Shown: positions 26,836-36,388, counted from the first letter of the stretch. The stretch is DNA of 64,000 nucleotides from Streptomyces sp. HmicA12 (GCF_000373565.1 NZ_KB891800.1:1-64000); one strand, 5' to 3'. The notes: generated by a model from the letters alone, not told the origin. Program-made: numbers and translations.

Positions 26836-27291
26836 CTACAGGTCGAACTCGTGCGGGGCGAGGCCGAGCATCTGGCAGGCCTCGCGGACGGCGGCCCGCT
26901 CGGTGGCGTCGAAGTCTCCGTCGGCGCCGCCGATGACGATGCCGATCTGGATCACGGCGCGCGCCTCGTTCTCCTTCTTCTTCGCCTTGGCGATCTCCTG
27001 GAGGACACCGACCTTGCCGAAGTCGAAGTCCGCGGTCAGCTTGTTCAGGTTGTCGTCGAAGCGGCGCTGGAGGTCGTCCGCCGGGAAGTTCTGCAGCACC
27101 TCGTTGGAGGTGATCAGCTGCGCGACGCGGCGCCGCTCCGAGGGGTCGATCGTGCCGTCGGCCGCGGCGACCAGGGCGCACATCGCCATGGAGGCGTCGC
27201 GGAAGGCGCCGGACTTCAGGTCGTTCTTCTTCGCCACCAGCTGCGTCTGCATCGTCGACGCGGATTCCTTGATGCGGTCCCACAGGGCCAC
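26836..27291 (-). CDS. TerB family tellurite-resistance/stress protein
   Basis: A 151-aa all-helical TerB protein. It contains the family feature of acidic EF-like segments (ADGTIDPSERRR near 52 and GADGDFDATERAAV near 122). TerB proteins act with TerC/TerD in metal and stress responses at the membrane. No other ter gene is adjacent. GTG 27291 is chosen (GGACGGAG upstream); the upstream frame extension to 27507 is Arg/Gly-rich and unlike coding sequence. Confidence 0.88.
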   Translation of the reverse strand: MALWDRIKESASTMQTQLVAKKNDLKSGAFRDASMAMCALVAAADGTIDPSERRRVAQLITSNEVLQNFPADDLQRRFDDNLNKLTADFDFGKVGVLQEIAKAKKKENEARAVIQIGIVIGGADGDFDATERAAVREACQMLGLAPHEFDL

Positions 27292-27343
27292 GGGTGTGCT
27301 CCGTCCTTCGTGCCGGCCAGTTATTTCTACAACAGCGTAGAAA

Positions 27344-27754
27344 CTAGCGGAGAGGCCCGGAAGTTCCGCCGGAACGCAGGAACAGCACCCCCGCCATGAG
27401 TGCGGCACCGCCCCGCGCCGCCCACCCGCGCGCCCGCAGATCCGCCCCCGGTACCCCAAGTGCCGCCGCCCCGGCCGTACTTGACGCTCCGCCGGCCCCC
27501 AGCACACCCCGCGCCGCGTCCCCCCGTGCGCCGTGCGACACCTCCAGAGCCCGTCGTACGTGGGGCAACCCGGCCCGCGCCTCGCCGCGCGCGCCCCGGC
27601 ATGTCGGGCGGAGCGTTCCGTGCCGCGCAGGTACGTCTTGTCGTCCGCGAACGCCTGGCACCCGGCGAGCCCGCCCGCCCGCGCCGACCGCGCCGCCGGT
27701 CACGGCCCTCGCGCGGCGCCGGGTGAGGGACCTGTCTCGGTGGCTTCCCGTCAT
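27344..27754 (-). CDS. Doubtful hypothetical protein
   Basis: An open frame of 136 aa, very rich in Arg, Gly and Ala, ending in a possible hydrophobic segment (ALMAGVLFLR). There is no ribosome-binding site before ATG 27754. A neighbouring frame shows a more natural-looking patch (AFADDKTYLRGTERSARH), so this could be a decayed or frameshifted gene. I list it only because the stretch would otherwise be empty. Confidence 0.25.
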   Translation of the reverse strand: MTGSHRDRSLTRRRARAVTGGAVGAGGRARRVPGVRGRQDVPARHGTLRPTCRGARGEARAGLPHVRRALEVSHGARGDAARGVLGAGGASSTAGAAALGVPGADLRARGWAARGGAALMAGVLFLRSGGTSGPLR

Positions 27755-28026
27755 GAACACGGACCGTAGGGACGGGGACCGTCAGGGACGTGGGCGTGAC
27801 CTGTGACGCGTCCGAGAATGATGAGAACCGTCCTGAGCGCAATATTGTTGACACTGAGTCATGTGCCGATCGCTCCCGACCGGTCCCGACAAGTCGCGCC
27901 GAGGGGGCATACCAAGGGCACCAGGGGTACCCGGCGGCCAAGTGGGGGCACGGCCTAGGACGTGCCACAGCCCAGGTGCCCCGGTTCGGAAGAGAGCCGG
28001 CGGCACCGCCCCCGCGCGTGCCCTGT
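27755..28026. other. Intergenic stretch with TTGACA next to a palindrome
   Basis: No gene seen. The AT-rich palindrome CAATATTG (27840-27847) directly abuts TTGACA (27848-27853) in otherwise GC-rich DNA. Two copies of GGACCGT-x2/3-GGGACG lie at 27761-27790. It could be an operator or promoter, but no plus-strand gene follows closely. Confidence 0.3.
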
Positions 28027-28590
28027 TCAGCCCCGGCGCATCGGTGCCAGCGCCTCGGTCAGGGTGATCACCTCGGTGAGCAGTTGGCGCAGCGCGGCCT
28101 CGTGCCGTTCGGCGGGCGCGAACGTGGTGTACCGCTCGAAGTCGGTCTGCAGCGACAGGTGCAGCTGGGTGTGCACGGCCGACAGCTGGACCGCCCCGGC
28201 GATGTGCCGCAGGTGGTCGACGGCGCGGGCCCCGCCGACGTTGCTGCCGTAGCCGATGAAGCCGGCGGCCTTGTTGTTCCACTCGTTGTAGACGAAGTCG
28301 ATGGCGTTCTTCAGCGCGGCGGGGATCGACCGGTTGTACTCGGGCGTGACGAAGACGAACCCGTCCAGCGCGTCGATCCTGGCCGCCCAGGCGCGGGTGT
28401 GCTCGTGCTCGTAGTCCCCCATGCGCGGCGAGCGCGGCTCGTCGAACAGCGGCAGCGCGTACTCGGCTATGTCGACGAGCTCGACGCTCACGTCCGCCCG
28501 TTCCCTGGCCGCCTTCTCGACCCACTCCCCGATCTGCGGCCCGACGCGGCCGGGTCGGGTGCTGCCGAGGATGATGCCGATCGTGGTCAT
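28027..28590 (-). CDS. NAD(P)H-dependent FMN reductase
   Basis: A 187-aa flavodoxin-like protein. The phosphate-binding loop GSTRPGRVG (about 9-17) and the FMN contact region TPEYNRSIPAALKNAIDF (about 81-98) are characteristic of the NADPH-dependent FMN/quinone/azo reductase family. It is cytosolic. It lies 114 bp downstream of the ATPase-regulator gene on the same strand and may be co-transcribed with it. Confidence 0.9.
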   Translation of the reverse strand: MTTIGIILGSTRPGRVGPQIGEWVEKAARERADVSVELVDIAEYALPLFDEPRSPRMGDYEHEHTRAWAARIDALDGFVFVTPEYNRSIPAALKNAIDFVYNEWNNKAAGFIGYGSNVGGARAVDHLRHIAGAVQLSAVHTQLHLSLQTDFERYTTFAPAERHEAALRQLLTEVITLTEALAPMRRG

Positions 28591-28704
28591 GCGGGTCTCC
28601 CGGGTACGGGTCGCGGTGGGTCAGGTGATCCACAGGGTGCCCCGGCGGGTCCGGCCTCCGTGGCCGATCGCGTGATGCGGTACCGGCGACGGGCCGCCCC
28701 TCCT

Positions 28705-30825
28705 TCACACGCCGCCGCTCAGCGCGTACGCGATGCCGTCCGCCAGGCAAAGGCCCCTGCCCCGCAGGAAGTTCGTCTCGTACGCCGCGTCGCCCAGGTC
28801 CCGCCGCGCCTGTCGTTCGCACGCCTGGCGGGGCATCACGAACTCGGGGAGGCCCGACCGCGGGCGCCCGACGGTCTCCCACAGGCGCTGGCCGACGCCG
28901 AGCAGCCGGGCCGCCTCCGCGGGCCGGCCGGTGGCGCACAGGCCCGAGGCGAGCAGGTCGACGGTCCGGGCGAGGCCGTGCCGGTCGTGGAAGACGAACT
29001 TGCCGCGCAGCGCCGAGCGGGCGTGCCCGACCGACTCGCCGGAGCGGCCCCGGGCGAGCGCCACCACGGCCCGCAGCAGCTCGGCGGAGGAGAGCAGCCA
29101 CCGCTCCCCGTAATCGGCGCACGCCCGGTACGCGGCCTCGCTGAGCCGCGCGGCGGCCTCCAGCTCGCCGAGCTGGATCAGGACGAGGGTGCGGGCACCC
29201 CAGATCAGCAGGCGGCCCGCCGTGTGGGCCGTGGGCTGCCCCGCGTCGTGCTCCTCGGCGTACGGCGCGGCGTCGAAGACCGCGGCGGCCTTGGCCGGTT
29301 CGCCGTCCAGCAGCAGGGCCACGCCGTCGAGGAAGGCCAGCGCGTTCAGCATCGCCGGGGTGCCGACGGCCTCGGCGTCCGCGCGGAAGGTGCGGGCCAG
29401 CGCGGCCACCGTGGCGCCGTCGCCCTGCTGCACGGCCACCGCGCCACAGGCCCACACGGCCGGGCTGCGGCTGGGCCCGGCGGTCGGGCAGCGCTCCAGG
29501 ACGCGTTCCAGGTAGTGGCGTCCCTCGCGGGTGTGGCCGAAGGCGAACCAGAGGAACCACAGGGCGCCGCTCAGTTCGAGGGCGCTGTGTCCCTCGCCCT
29601 CGGTGGACAGGCAGATGTCCGGCGCGGCCCGGAAGTCGGCGTGCTCGGCGACCGTGCGCGCGTACCGGGCCACCTGGTCGGGGCTCATCCAGCGCGCGTC
29701 GGCCGCCCGGGCCAGGGCCAGACAGCGGTCCCGGTGCCTGCGGCGCAGCCCGTCGGTCTCCCCGAGCTCGGCGAGCCAGCCCGCCCCGTACTCCCGGACG
29801 GTGTCGAGGAACCCCCAGCGCTCCGCTCCCCCTGCCGCCGGCTCCCGCCTGACCAGGGACTTCGCCACCAGCCCCGCGAGCACGGCCGGGACGTCCTCGG
29901 CCCGCAGCGGTCCCCCGGCGCAGATCTCGCGCGCGGCGGCCAGGTCGAAGCTGCCGGGGAAGACCGACAGGCGGGCCCACAGGAGTCGTTCCAGCGGGGT
30001 GCACAGCTCGTGGCTCCAGCCGATGGTGGTGCGCAGGGCGCGGTGCCGGAAGTCTCCGGTGAGCGGGTCGGCGGCGGAGGCAGCGGCGGCGGTCAGCAGC
30101 TCGAACCGGTCCCGCAGCCGCTGGTGCAGCGTGTCCAGGGGAAGCCGGGCGAGGTGGGCCGCGGCGAGTTCGACGGCGAGCGGGATGCCGTCGAGGCGGC
30201 GGCAGACGTCGACGACGGTCTCCCGGTCGCCCTCCGCCACGGTGAACCCCGGCACGGCTGCGGCGGCCCGCTGCGCGAACAGGGCCGTGGCGTCCTGAGC
30301 ATCCCGGGTACCGCGGGCGCCCAGAACCGGCAGCGGGGCGACCGTGACGACGCGTTCGCCGAAGAGGCCGATCGGCTGGCGGCTGGTCGCGAGGACGCTC
30401 AGACCGGGGGCCGCCGCCAGCAGCGACTCGACGACGGGCCCGCAGACGTCCAGGACGTGTTCGCAGGTGTCGAGGAGGAGCAACAGCCGCTTGTCCGCCA
30501 GCCGTTCGGCCAGTACCTCCAGCGCGGGCCGCGTCGACCGGTCCTCGATCCGCAGCGTCTCCAGGATGCCGAGCGGCAGCAACTCGCCCCGGTGCAGCGG
30601 CGCGAGCTCCACCAGCCACACCCCGTCCGGGTAGCGGGACCGCAGCTCGTGGGCGGCGCGCAGCGCGAGCCGGGTCTTGCCGACCCCGCCCACCCCGGTC
30701 AGGGTCACCAGGCGCGCGTCCCCCAACAGGGCGCACACCTCGATCAGTTCGGCCTCCCGTCCGACGAAGCTCGTCGTCTCGCGCGGCAGCCGACCCGCCT
30801 CCCGGTCCCCTCCGATGACGCCCAC
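28705..30825 (-). CDS. NB-ARC/AAA ATPase with TPR repeats (AfsR/LuxR-type, no DNA-binding domain)
   Basis: A 706-aa signal-transduction ATPase. Walker A GVGGVGKT lies near residue 46 and Walker B LLLLLDTCEHV near 118, with an SRQPIGLFGE sensor segment. TPR-like helices follow from about 350 to the end. It resembles the C-terminal half of AfsR or LuxR-family LAL regulators, but neither end carries a helix-turn-helix. It may work through a partner or be a domain-reduced regulator. ATG 30825 is in-frame with a plausible N-terminus; the upstream frame is Arg-rich. Confidence 0.8.
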   Translation of the reverse strand: MGVIGGDREAGRLPRETTSFVGREAELIEVCALLGDARLVTLTGVGGVGKTRLALRAAHELRSRYPDGVWLVELAPLHRGELLPLGILETLRIEDRSTRPALEVLAERLADKRLLLLLDTCEHVLDVCGPVVESLLAAAPGLSVLATSRQPIGLFGERVVTVAPLPVLGARGTRDAQDATALFAQRAAAAVPGFTVAEGDRETVVDVCRRLDGIPLAVELAAAHLARLPLDTLHQRLRDRFELLTAAAASAADPLTGDFRHRALRTTIGWSHELCTPLERLLWARLSVFPGSFDLAAAREICAGGPLRAEDVPAVLAGLVAKSLVRREPAAGGAERWGFLDTVREYGAGWLAELGETDGLRRRHRDRCLALARAADARWMSPDQVARYARTVAEHADFRAAPDICLSTEGEGHSALELSGALWFLWFAFGHTREGRHYLERVLERCPTAGPSRSPAVWACGAVAVQQGDGATVAALARTFRADAEAVGTPAMLNALAFLDGVALLLDGEPAKAAAVFDAAPYAEEHDAGQPTAHTAGRLLIWGARTLVLIQLGELEAAARLSEAAYRACADYGERWLLSSAELLRAVVALARGRSGESVGHARSALRGKFVFHDRHGLARTVDLLASGLCATGRPAEAARLLGVGQRLWETVGRPRSGLPEFVMPRQACERQARRDLGDAAYETNFLRGRGLCLADGIAYALSGGV

Positions 30826-31070
30826 CCCGGCCCCTCGCCTCGACTCGTGGAGCGGGCGGCACGGCTCTGCCGCCGTGCACTCGGGTCCGCTCCCCTCACC
30901 AGGGCTTCAGAAGCTGTGCGCGGGTCGGATGCGCCCGCGGACGAACAATCACGAGCGGGTGCGCCGCGGATACGCCGGGCCGTATCCGCCCGGCTCGGGG
31001 AGTCCTACATTGGAGGGGCGGCCCCGGTCCCCGGCAGCGCTTCGACCACTCCGACGTGAGGGGGCCGGTC

Positions 31071-31322
31071 GTGTTCGCCCTGCTTCTTCTTCTGGCTGTC
31101 GCCCTGATCGGTCTCGGATTCCTCAACGCCCTGTGGTGGGTGGCGGCCATCGTCGTCATCTTCGGCGCTTTCCGCTACGGACGCACCGGGGGCGTCTACG
31201 ACCCCGAGTACCGGGCCTACCGCGACCAGCGGGACCGCCGCGCCCGCTGGGACCGCCGCTACGCCAGGGAGCGTGAGGGCCGGCGCCGCCGCGAGGTCCG
31301 GCGGTGGGACCGCGATCGGTGA
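31071..31322 (+). CDS. Small membrane protein with basic tail
   Basis: An 83-aa protein. One long or two short hydrophobic helices (about 1-36) are followed by an Arg/Asp-rich charged tail (YRDQRDRRARWDRRYARER). GTG 31071 is chosen because AGGGGG lies 7 nt upstream; GTG 31056 would add five residues. The function is unknown; similar short membrane proteins are common in Streptomyces. Confidence 0.7.
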   Translation: MFALLLLLAVALIGLGFLNALWWVAAIVVIFGAFRYGRTGGVYDPEYRAYRDQRDRRARWDRRYAREREGRRRREVRRWDRDR

Positions 31323-31364
31323 GCCGCCCGCCGGCCCCGCCCCCGGAGGCCGGCGGACCGGTCG

Positions 31365-33182
31365 TCAGGGCGTGACGACCGGGAAGGCCTTGTCGGGTTC
31401 GGTGACGTGGGAGAAGAGGGTGGCCAGCACCTTCGGGTCGCCGTCCGTGGTCACGCCGTCGAGGCCCTTTCCGGCGAGTACGCCCAGGAGTTGGGGCTTC
31501 GTGAGCGTGAGCGTCAGCTGTGCGGGGGTCCTGGCCGCGGCCGTCGCGCGGTGGGTGAGGGCGCCGTTGTGCAGGGTGAGACGGTGCCGGGTGTTCTCGT
31601 CGGTGAGGACGAGGTCGACGGTCAGGTCCTCGTCCCAGGCGCGCGGGCCGTCGATCCGCGCGGCGACGGAGTCCAGGAGCATGTCCGTGGTGAGGGCCAT
31701 CGCCATCTCGGGGTTGGTGGTGTCGATGACGATGGGGTTCACGCCCTGGCGCAGTTCCATCGCGGAGGTCAGGTAGAAGTTGCGCCAGGTCCCGTTCTCG
31801 GCCCCGTGGCCGAGCTTCTCGTAGACCTGCGCGAGGAGTTCCTTCGCGTCCGTGCGGGACGGCTCGGCGAAGACGATGTGGTTGAGGAGCGTGGCCGCGA
31901 AACGCAGGTCGCCGTCGTCGACGTACGTACGCGCCTTGGTCAGGGCCTCGTCGGCGCCGCCCGCCAACTCCACGTAGCGCTGCGCGAGTTGGACCGGGGG
32001 GTGCTCCCACAGATGGGCGATGTTGCCGTCGAACCAGCCGAGGTAGCGCTGGTAGATCGCCTTGACGTTGTGGGAGAGGGAGCCGTAGTAGCCGCGCGCG
32101 TGCCAGGAGTTCTCCAGGGCGGGCGGCAGCTGGATCTCCTCGGCGATCTCCGGGGCGGTCAGGCCGTTGTTCAGCATCCGCAGCGTCTGGTCGTGCATGT
32201 ACGCGTACAGGTCCCGCTGGGTGGCGAGGAACGCGACGACGTTGTCGTGGCCCCAGGTCGGCCAGTGGTGGGAGGCGAACGCGACGTCGTAGGCGCCGTC
32301 GAAGTACTCGATGGCCTCGTCGAGGTACCGGGACCAGACGCGGGCGTCGCGGACCACGGCGCCGCGCAGGGTCAGGATGTTGTGCATGTTGTGCGTGGCG
32401 TTCTCGGCCAGGCACAGGGCCCGCTTCTCCGGGAAGAGGAAGTTCATCTCGGCGGGCGCCTCGGTGCCCGGGGTGAGCTGGAAGACGATGCGGACGCCGT
32501 CGATCGTCTCCTCCTGGCCGGTGTGCGTGATGTCCAGGGTCGGCGGGACGAGGCTGATCGTGCCGTTCGAGGTCGTCATGCCGAGGCCCGCGCTGATCTG
32601 GCCCTCGGGCGACTTCGGCAGCCGGTCGCCGTACATGAAGATCGCGCGGCGGGTCATGGCGTTGCCCGCGTACACGTTCTCGCTGACCGCGTGCTCCAGG
32701 AAGCCGGCCGGGGCGAGGATCGGCACGTCCTGCTCGGTGCCGCGGGGCAGGACGCCGCGGGAGCCGCCGAAGTGGTCGCCGTGGGAGTGCGTGTAGATGA
32801 GGCCGGTGACCTGGCGGTCGCCGCGGTGCCGCCGGTACAGGGCCAGGCCCGCGGCGGCCGTCTCCACGCTCAGCAGCGGGTCGACGACGATGACGCCGCG
32901 CTCGCCCTCGACGAGCGTCATGTTCGACAGGTCCAGGCCGCGGATCTGGTAGACGCCCTCGGTGACCTCGTACAGGCCCTGGCGGGCGCAGAGCTGGCCC
33001 TGGCGCCACAGGCTGGGGTGCGCGGTGTCGGGGCAGTCGCCCTGGAGGAAGTCGTAGGCGTCGTTGTCGTAGACCACCTGCCCGTCGGCGCCCCTCACGA
33101 CCGCGGGCACGAGGGCGTCGATGAAGCCCCGGTCGGCGTTCTCGAAGTCGGTGGTGTCGTCGAAGGGGAGGGCGGCGGTCAT
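31365..33182 (-). CDS. Alkyl-sulfatase, metallo-beta-lactamase fold (SdsA1-like)
   Basis: A 605-aa enzyme. The zinc-binding motif THSHGDHFGG (near residue 165) and further ligands in ENATHNMHNI and SHHWPTWG are the SdsA1/YjcS alkyl-sulfatase signature. A helical dimerisation domain and a C-terminal SCP2-like domain (about 480-600) follow. It hydrolyses sulfate esters such as SDS or other alkyl sulfates to alcohol and sulfate. No Sec signal is evident. ATG 33182 with GGAG 6 nt upstream. It follows a SulP permease gene on the same strand. Confidence 0.9.
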   Translation of the reverse strand: MTAALPFDDTTDFENADRGFIDALVPAVVRGADGQVVYDNDAYDFLQGDCPDTAHPSLWRQGQLCARQGLYEVTEGVYQIRGLDLSNMTLVEGERGVIVVDPLLSVETAAAGLALYRRHRGDRQVTGLIYTHSHGDHFGGSRGVLPRGTEQDVPILAPAGFLEHAVSENVYAGNAMTRRAIFMYGDRLPKSPEGQISAGLGMTTSNGTISLVPPTLDITHTGQEETIDGVRIVFQLTPGTEAPAEMNFLFPEKRALCLAENATHNMHNILTLRGAVVRDARVWSRYLDEAIEYFDGAYDVAFASHHWPTWGHDNVVAFLATQRDLYAYMHDQTLRMLNNGLTAPEIAEEIQLPPALENSWHARGYYGSLSHNVKAIYQRYLGWFDGNIAHLWEHPPVQLAQRYVELAGGADEALTKARTYVDDGDLRFAATLLNHIVFAEPSRTDAKELLAQVYEKLGHGAENGTWRNFYLTSAMELRQGVNPIVIDTTNPEMAMALTTDMLLDSVAARIDGPRAWDEDLTVDLVLTDENTRHRLTLHNGALTHRATAAARTPAQLTLTLTKPQLLGVLAGKGLDGVTTDGDPKVLATLFSHVTEPDKAFPVVTP

Positions 33183-33291
33183 CTGGCGCTCCGTTTCACG
33201 GGTCGGTCGGTTCGGATCCGGCCGACGCGGCGGCGCCGGTCCGTCCCAGCATCGGGCGGCTCGGAGGTGATCGCACGTCGGGCGGGGACGG

Positions 33292-35046
33292 TCAGGGAAG
33301 CTCGGGGCGGCTCCTCGTACCGAGGTCGGTGTCGGCGGTGTCCGCGGCCCGCTCGTGCTCCGTGATCCAGGCGCGGCCCTCGGCGACGGCCCGCTCCACC
33401 GGCGCGAAGATCTCGGGCTGCGCCGGTACGACACCGCCCTCGCCGAGCCGTTCGGCCAGGCCCGAGACCTCCAGGAGGCGGGCCAGCGGCGGCTGCACCC
33501 CGGCCAGGACCAGCCGCCCGCCCTCGTCGGACAGCGACCGGGCGTACCGGTCGAGGGACTTGATCACCGCCGACGACGGCACATCGGGCAGCGTGCGCAC
33601 CACCAGGACCAGCACGGCGTCACGGGCCCCGTGGACGTCGGGCAGTTCGGCCTCCACGCGCGGCAGCTCGGCGAAGAGCGAGGTGCCCGCGTAGTCGAGG
33701 ACGGTGACCTCGCCGGGCGGCAGGCGGCGCGGCGGGTCGCCGGTGCGCCAGTGGCCGCCGCCCGTCTCCCGGTGCAGGGCGACGAGCCGGGTCTGCCGCG
33801 CCGCCTGCACACAGAACAGCAGCAGCGAAAGGACGGCCCCGATGACGATGGCCTGTTGGAGCGGCAGCTGGGTGGTCGCCAGGAACGTGACCACCATCGC
33901 CGCCGACGACAGCCACGACGTGCGCAGCACGAGCCGGATGTCGTGCCGCTTGCCCCAGATCAGCTCGCCGCCGACCACCAGGATCAGGCCGCCGATGACC
34001 GGCATGGGGATCCGCTCGGCGAGCGAGCCGCACACCAGGACCACCAGCGCGAGGAACACACCGGAGATCACCCCGGCCCAGCGCGTGCGCGCACCCGCGC
34101 TGACCGCGACACCGGTACGCGACAGCGAGCCGCCGCTGGGCAGCGCCTGGAACAGCCCGCCCAGCGCGTTCGCGTACCCCTGGGAACGGAAGTCGCCGTT
34201 GACGTCGGAGCGGGAGCCGTCCGGGTTCGGCATGGACGGCGCGATGCCCGCGGCCTGCGCGAGCGCGACGAGCGCCACCGAGAACGCCCCGGCAAGCAGC
34301 GCCGGCACGGCCCCGGGGTCGGGCGCGGAGAAGGACGGCAGCGCGCCGGGGATGCGGGCGATGTCCCGCACGAGTTCTACGTCGACGGAGAGCGCGGCCA
34401 CGCCGACGCTCGCGACGACCATGGCAAGGAGCAGGGCCACGGGTTCGAGCCGCCGGACGCACCGGGCGGCGGCCCACACCGCCACCGTCACGCCGGCGAC
34501 CGCGGTGGCCGCGCCCTTCCAGTCGCCCAAGTGGGCCAGCCAGTCGCCGAGTTGGTAGAGCTTGTTGTGTCCCTGCGGCTTGTAGCCGGTGGCGTCCTTC
34601 AGGACGCCCGTGATGATCTGCAGGGCGATGCCCGTGGAGAAGCCGGTCATCACCGCGTTCGACACGAAGCTCATCACCGCGCCGAGCCGCAGTACGCCCA
34701 TCAGCAGCATCACGACGCCGACCATCAGGGTCAGCGTCGCGACATTGCCCGCGTCCTTCGGATCGAGTCCGGCGTCGCTCAGCACGCTCTGCGAGGTCAG
34801 GGCGATGGCACTGGTCAGCGTCGTGACCATGAGGACCGTGCGGGAGGTCAGCGAGCCGACGATCGCGGGCACGACACCCGCGTACAGACCGGCCACCGGG
34901 TTGAACCCGGCGATCGCCGCGTACGCCATCCCCTCCGGAATGGAGAACAGGCCCGTCACGGCACCCGCCGCGACGTCCGCCTTCCGGGGCCGCCCGAGCC
35001 GGCCGCGCGCCTTCGACACGAGCGCGCGCCCCGGTACCGCCGCCAT
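33292..35046 (-). CDS. SulP-family sulfate permease with STAS domain
   Basis: A 584-aa inorganic anion transporter. About 10-12 membrane helices (20-410, with the SulP signature region GLFSIPEGMAYAAIAGFNPVAG... near 32; quoted part GLFSIPEGMAYAAIAG) precede a cytosolic STAS domain (about 440-555). The transporter takes up sulfate or another anion. It lies 109 bp upstream of the alkyl-sulfatase on the same strand, so hydrolysis of sulfate esters and anion import are probably linked. Confidence 0.9.
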   Translation of the reverse strand: MAAVPGRALVSKARGRLGRPRKADVAAGAVTGLFSIPEGMAYAAIAGFNPVAGLYAGVVPAIVGSLTSRTVLMVTTLTSAIALTSQSVLSDAGLDPKDAGNVATLTLMVGVVMLLMGVLRLGAVMSFVSNAVMTGFSTGIALQIITGVLKDATGYKPQGHNKLYQLGDWLAHLGDWKGAATAVAGVTVAVWAAARCVRRLEPVALLLAMVVASVGVAALSVDVELVRDIARIPGALPSFSAPDPGAVPALLAGAFSVALVALAQAAGIAPSMPNPDGSRSDVNGDFRSQGYANALGGLFQALPSGGSLSRTGVAVSAGARTRWAGVISGVFLALVVLVCGSLAERIPMPVIGGLILVVGGELIWGKRHDIRLVLRTSWLSSAAMVVTFLATTQLPLQQAIVIGAVLSLLLFCVQAARQTRLVALHRETGGGHWRTGDPPRRLPPGEVTVLDYAGTSLFAELPRVEAELPDVHGARDAVLVLVVRTLPDVPSSAVIKSLDRYARSLSDEGGRLVLAGVQPPLARLLEVSGLAERLGEGGVVPAQPEIFAPVERAVAEGRAWITEHERAADTADTDLGTRSRPELP

Positions 35047-35218
35047 CCGTCACGCCCCCCTTCACAGAACGGGCGGCCGTCGGGCCGCTCGCTCCATGCA
35101 ATGCGGGGCGGGTACGGGCAGCGACTATTGCTGCGCCGAACGGGTGACGTGACGTGGGGCGAGAGCCGAGTCCCTCACGTCGGAGTGACGACGGGGTCCT
35201 CTCGCCGCGGCGTAGGGC

Positions 35219-35767
35219 TCACCGGACAGGCCCGCGGGCCCACACCTCCCGGCCGCGGACCTCCGCGACCGGACCCGTGACGGGCAGTTCCTTCCAGCCC
35301 CATGCCCGGAGCAGCTCGCGGATCCCGGCCGAGCACCTCCTCTCGTCCACACCGGCCACCACCAGGTCCTGGGAATGCCGGGAGAGCAGGAGGTCGCCGA
35401 GACGGGTCGCGACACCGCTGCGACGGTGCTCGGGCAGCACCATCAGCTCGGTGAGCGCGAACACCCTTCCGGACGCGGTGAGTTCCTCCGTCTGCGACGT
35501 CACCTCGACGGGGAAATCGGCCCACCACGCCCCGTCGCGCTCCAGCCGGAACCCGTAGGCGCAGCCGACGAGATCGGGCGCGTCGGCGACGGTCATGTCG
35601 AAACCGTCGTGGCGCACGTGCTGCTCGAACCGGCGCAGAAATCCGATCCGGTCCCGGTACTCGGCCCCGGCGGCGCCGTGGTACGCCGAGACGTACACGT
35701 CGGCGAACGCCTCACGCTGCTGCTCGGCCTGCCACCGGGTGAGTCGGCGCAGATACACCTCGGCCAT
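35219..35767 (-). CDS. GNAT-family N-acetyltransferase
   Basis: A 182-aa acetyl-CoA-dependent acyltransferase. The pyrophosphate-binding motif A region is ALTELMVLPEHRRSGVATRL (about 103-122). The substrate is unknown. ATG 35767. Adjacent regions (35047-35218 and 35768-35900) show no gene. Confidence 0.85.
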   Translation of the reverse strand: MAEVYLRRLTRWQAEQQREAFADVYVSAYHGAAGAEYRDRIGFLRRFEQHVRHDGFDMTVADAPDLVGCAYGFRLERDGAWWADFPVEVTSQTEELTASGRVFALTELMVLPEHRRSGVATRLGDLLLSRHSQDLVVAGVDERRCSAGIRELLRAWGWKELPVTGPVAEVRGREVWARGPVR

Positions 35768-35900
35768 CCGGACTCCCTTCGCGGTCCCCTCACGGTCGCT
35801 CGGGCGCGGCCCGACTCGGCGGTTCCGAAGACCCGCGCGGATGCCGGAGTGCGAACTGCCCTCGGTGCCTCAACGGTACTCCTGCGGGCGGGTTCAGGCC

Positions 35901-36206
35901 CTAGGACCTGACTTGGGGTTCCGCGAGAAGGTCGTCCGTCACCTCGCACCGGACGGCGGGGAAGGACTCACTGATCGCCTCGCGCATCATGGCCACCCCT
36001 TCGGGGTCGACGTCCGGGCTCGCCTCGCGCGTGGCGGCGTCGGGCCAACGCGCGTACGCCACCCAGGTACCGTCGTCCGCTCGGTGCAGGCGTGATCCGT
36101 AGCTGCCGCAGTGCGCGCGAATCGCGAGGGTCACCCGGTGCCAACCGGCCGCGAACTGCTCCTCCTTGCCCTCGTGCAACCGCCACCGGTAGATCACAGC
36201 GAACAT
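35901..36206 (-). CDS. Antibiotic biosynthesis monooxygenase (ABM)-fold protein
   Basis: A 101-aa ferredoxin-like dimeric alpha+beta barrel protein. The ABM pattern (MFAVIYRWRLHEGKEEQF start, Trp-based core GTWVAYARWPDAA) is visible. The fold includes small quinone-forming monooxygenases and haem-degrading enzymes but also non-enzymatic members, so the activity is not certain. Confidence 0.75.
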   Translation of the reverse strand: MFAVIYRWRLHEGKEEQFAAGWHRVTLAIRAHCGSYGSRLHRADDGTWVAYARWPDAATREASPDVDPEGVAMMREAISESFPAVRCEVTDDLLAEPQVRS

Positions 36207-36388
36207 GACACGCCCCTCCTTGGGCTCGGACGCTCCGCGCCGAGCACGTCGTGGGACGACGATGAACCCTCAAGTCCGCTTGAGGTCAAGCGAGTGAGAG
36301 CGATGAGGGGCGGCCGGCCCCTTAGACCTGTCGAGTGGGTGCTCCGGGGCTCCCGTATCTGCCCTGCGTTCCGCGCCGTTGTAGAGGC

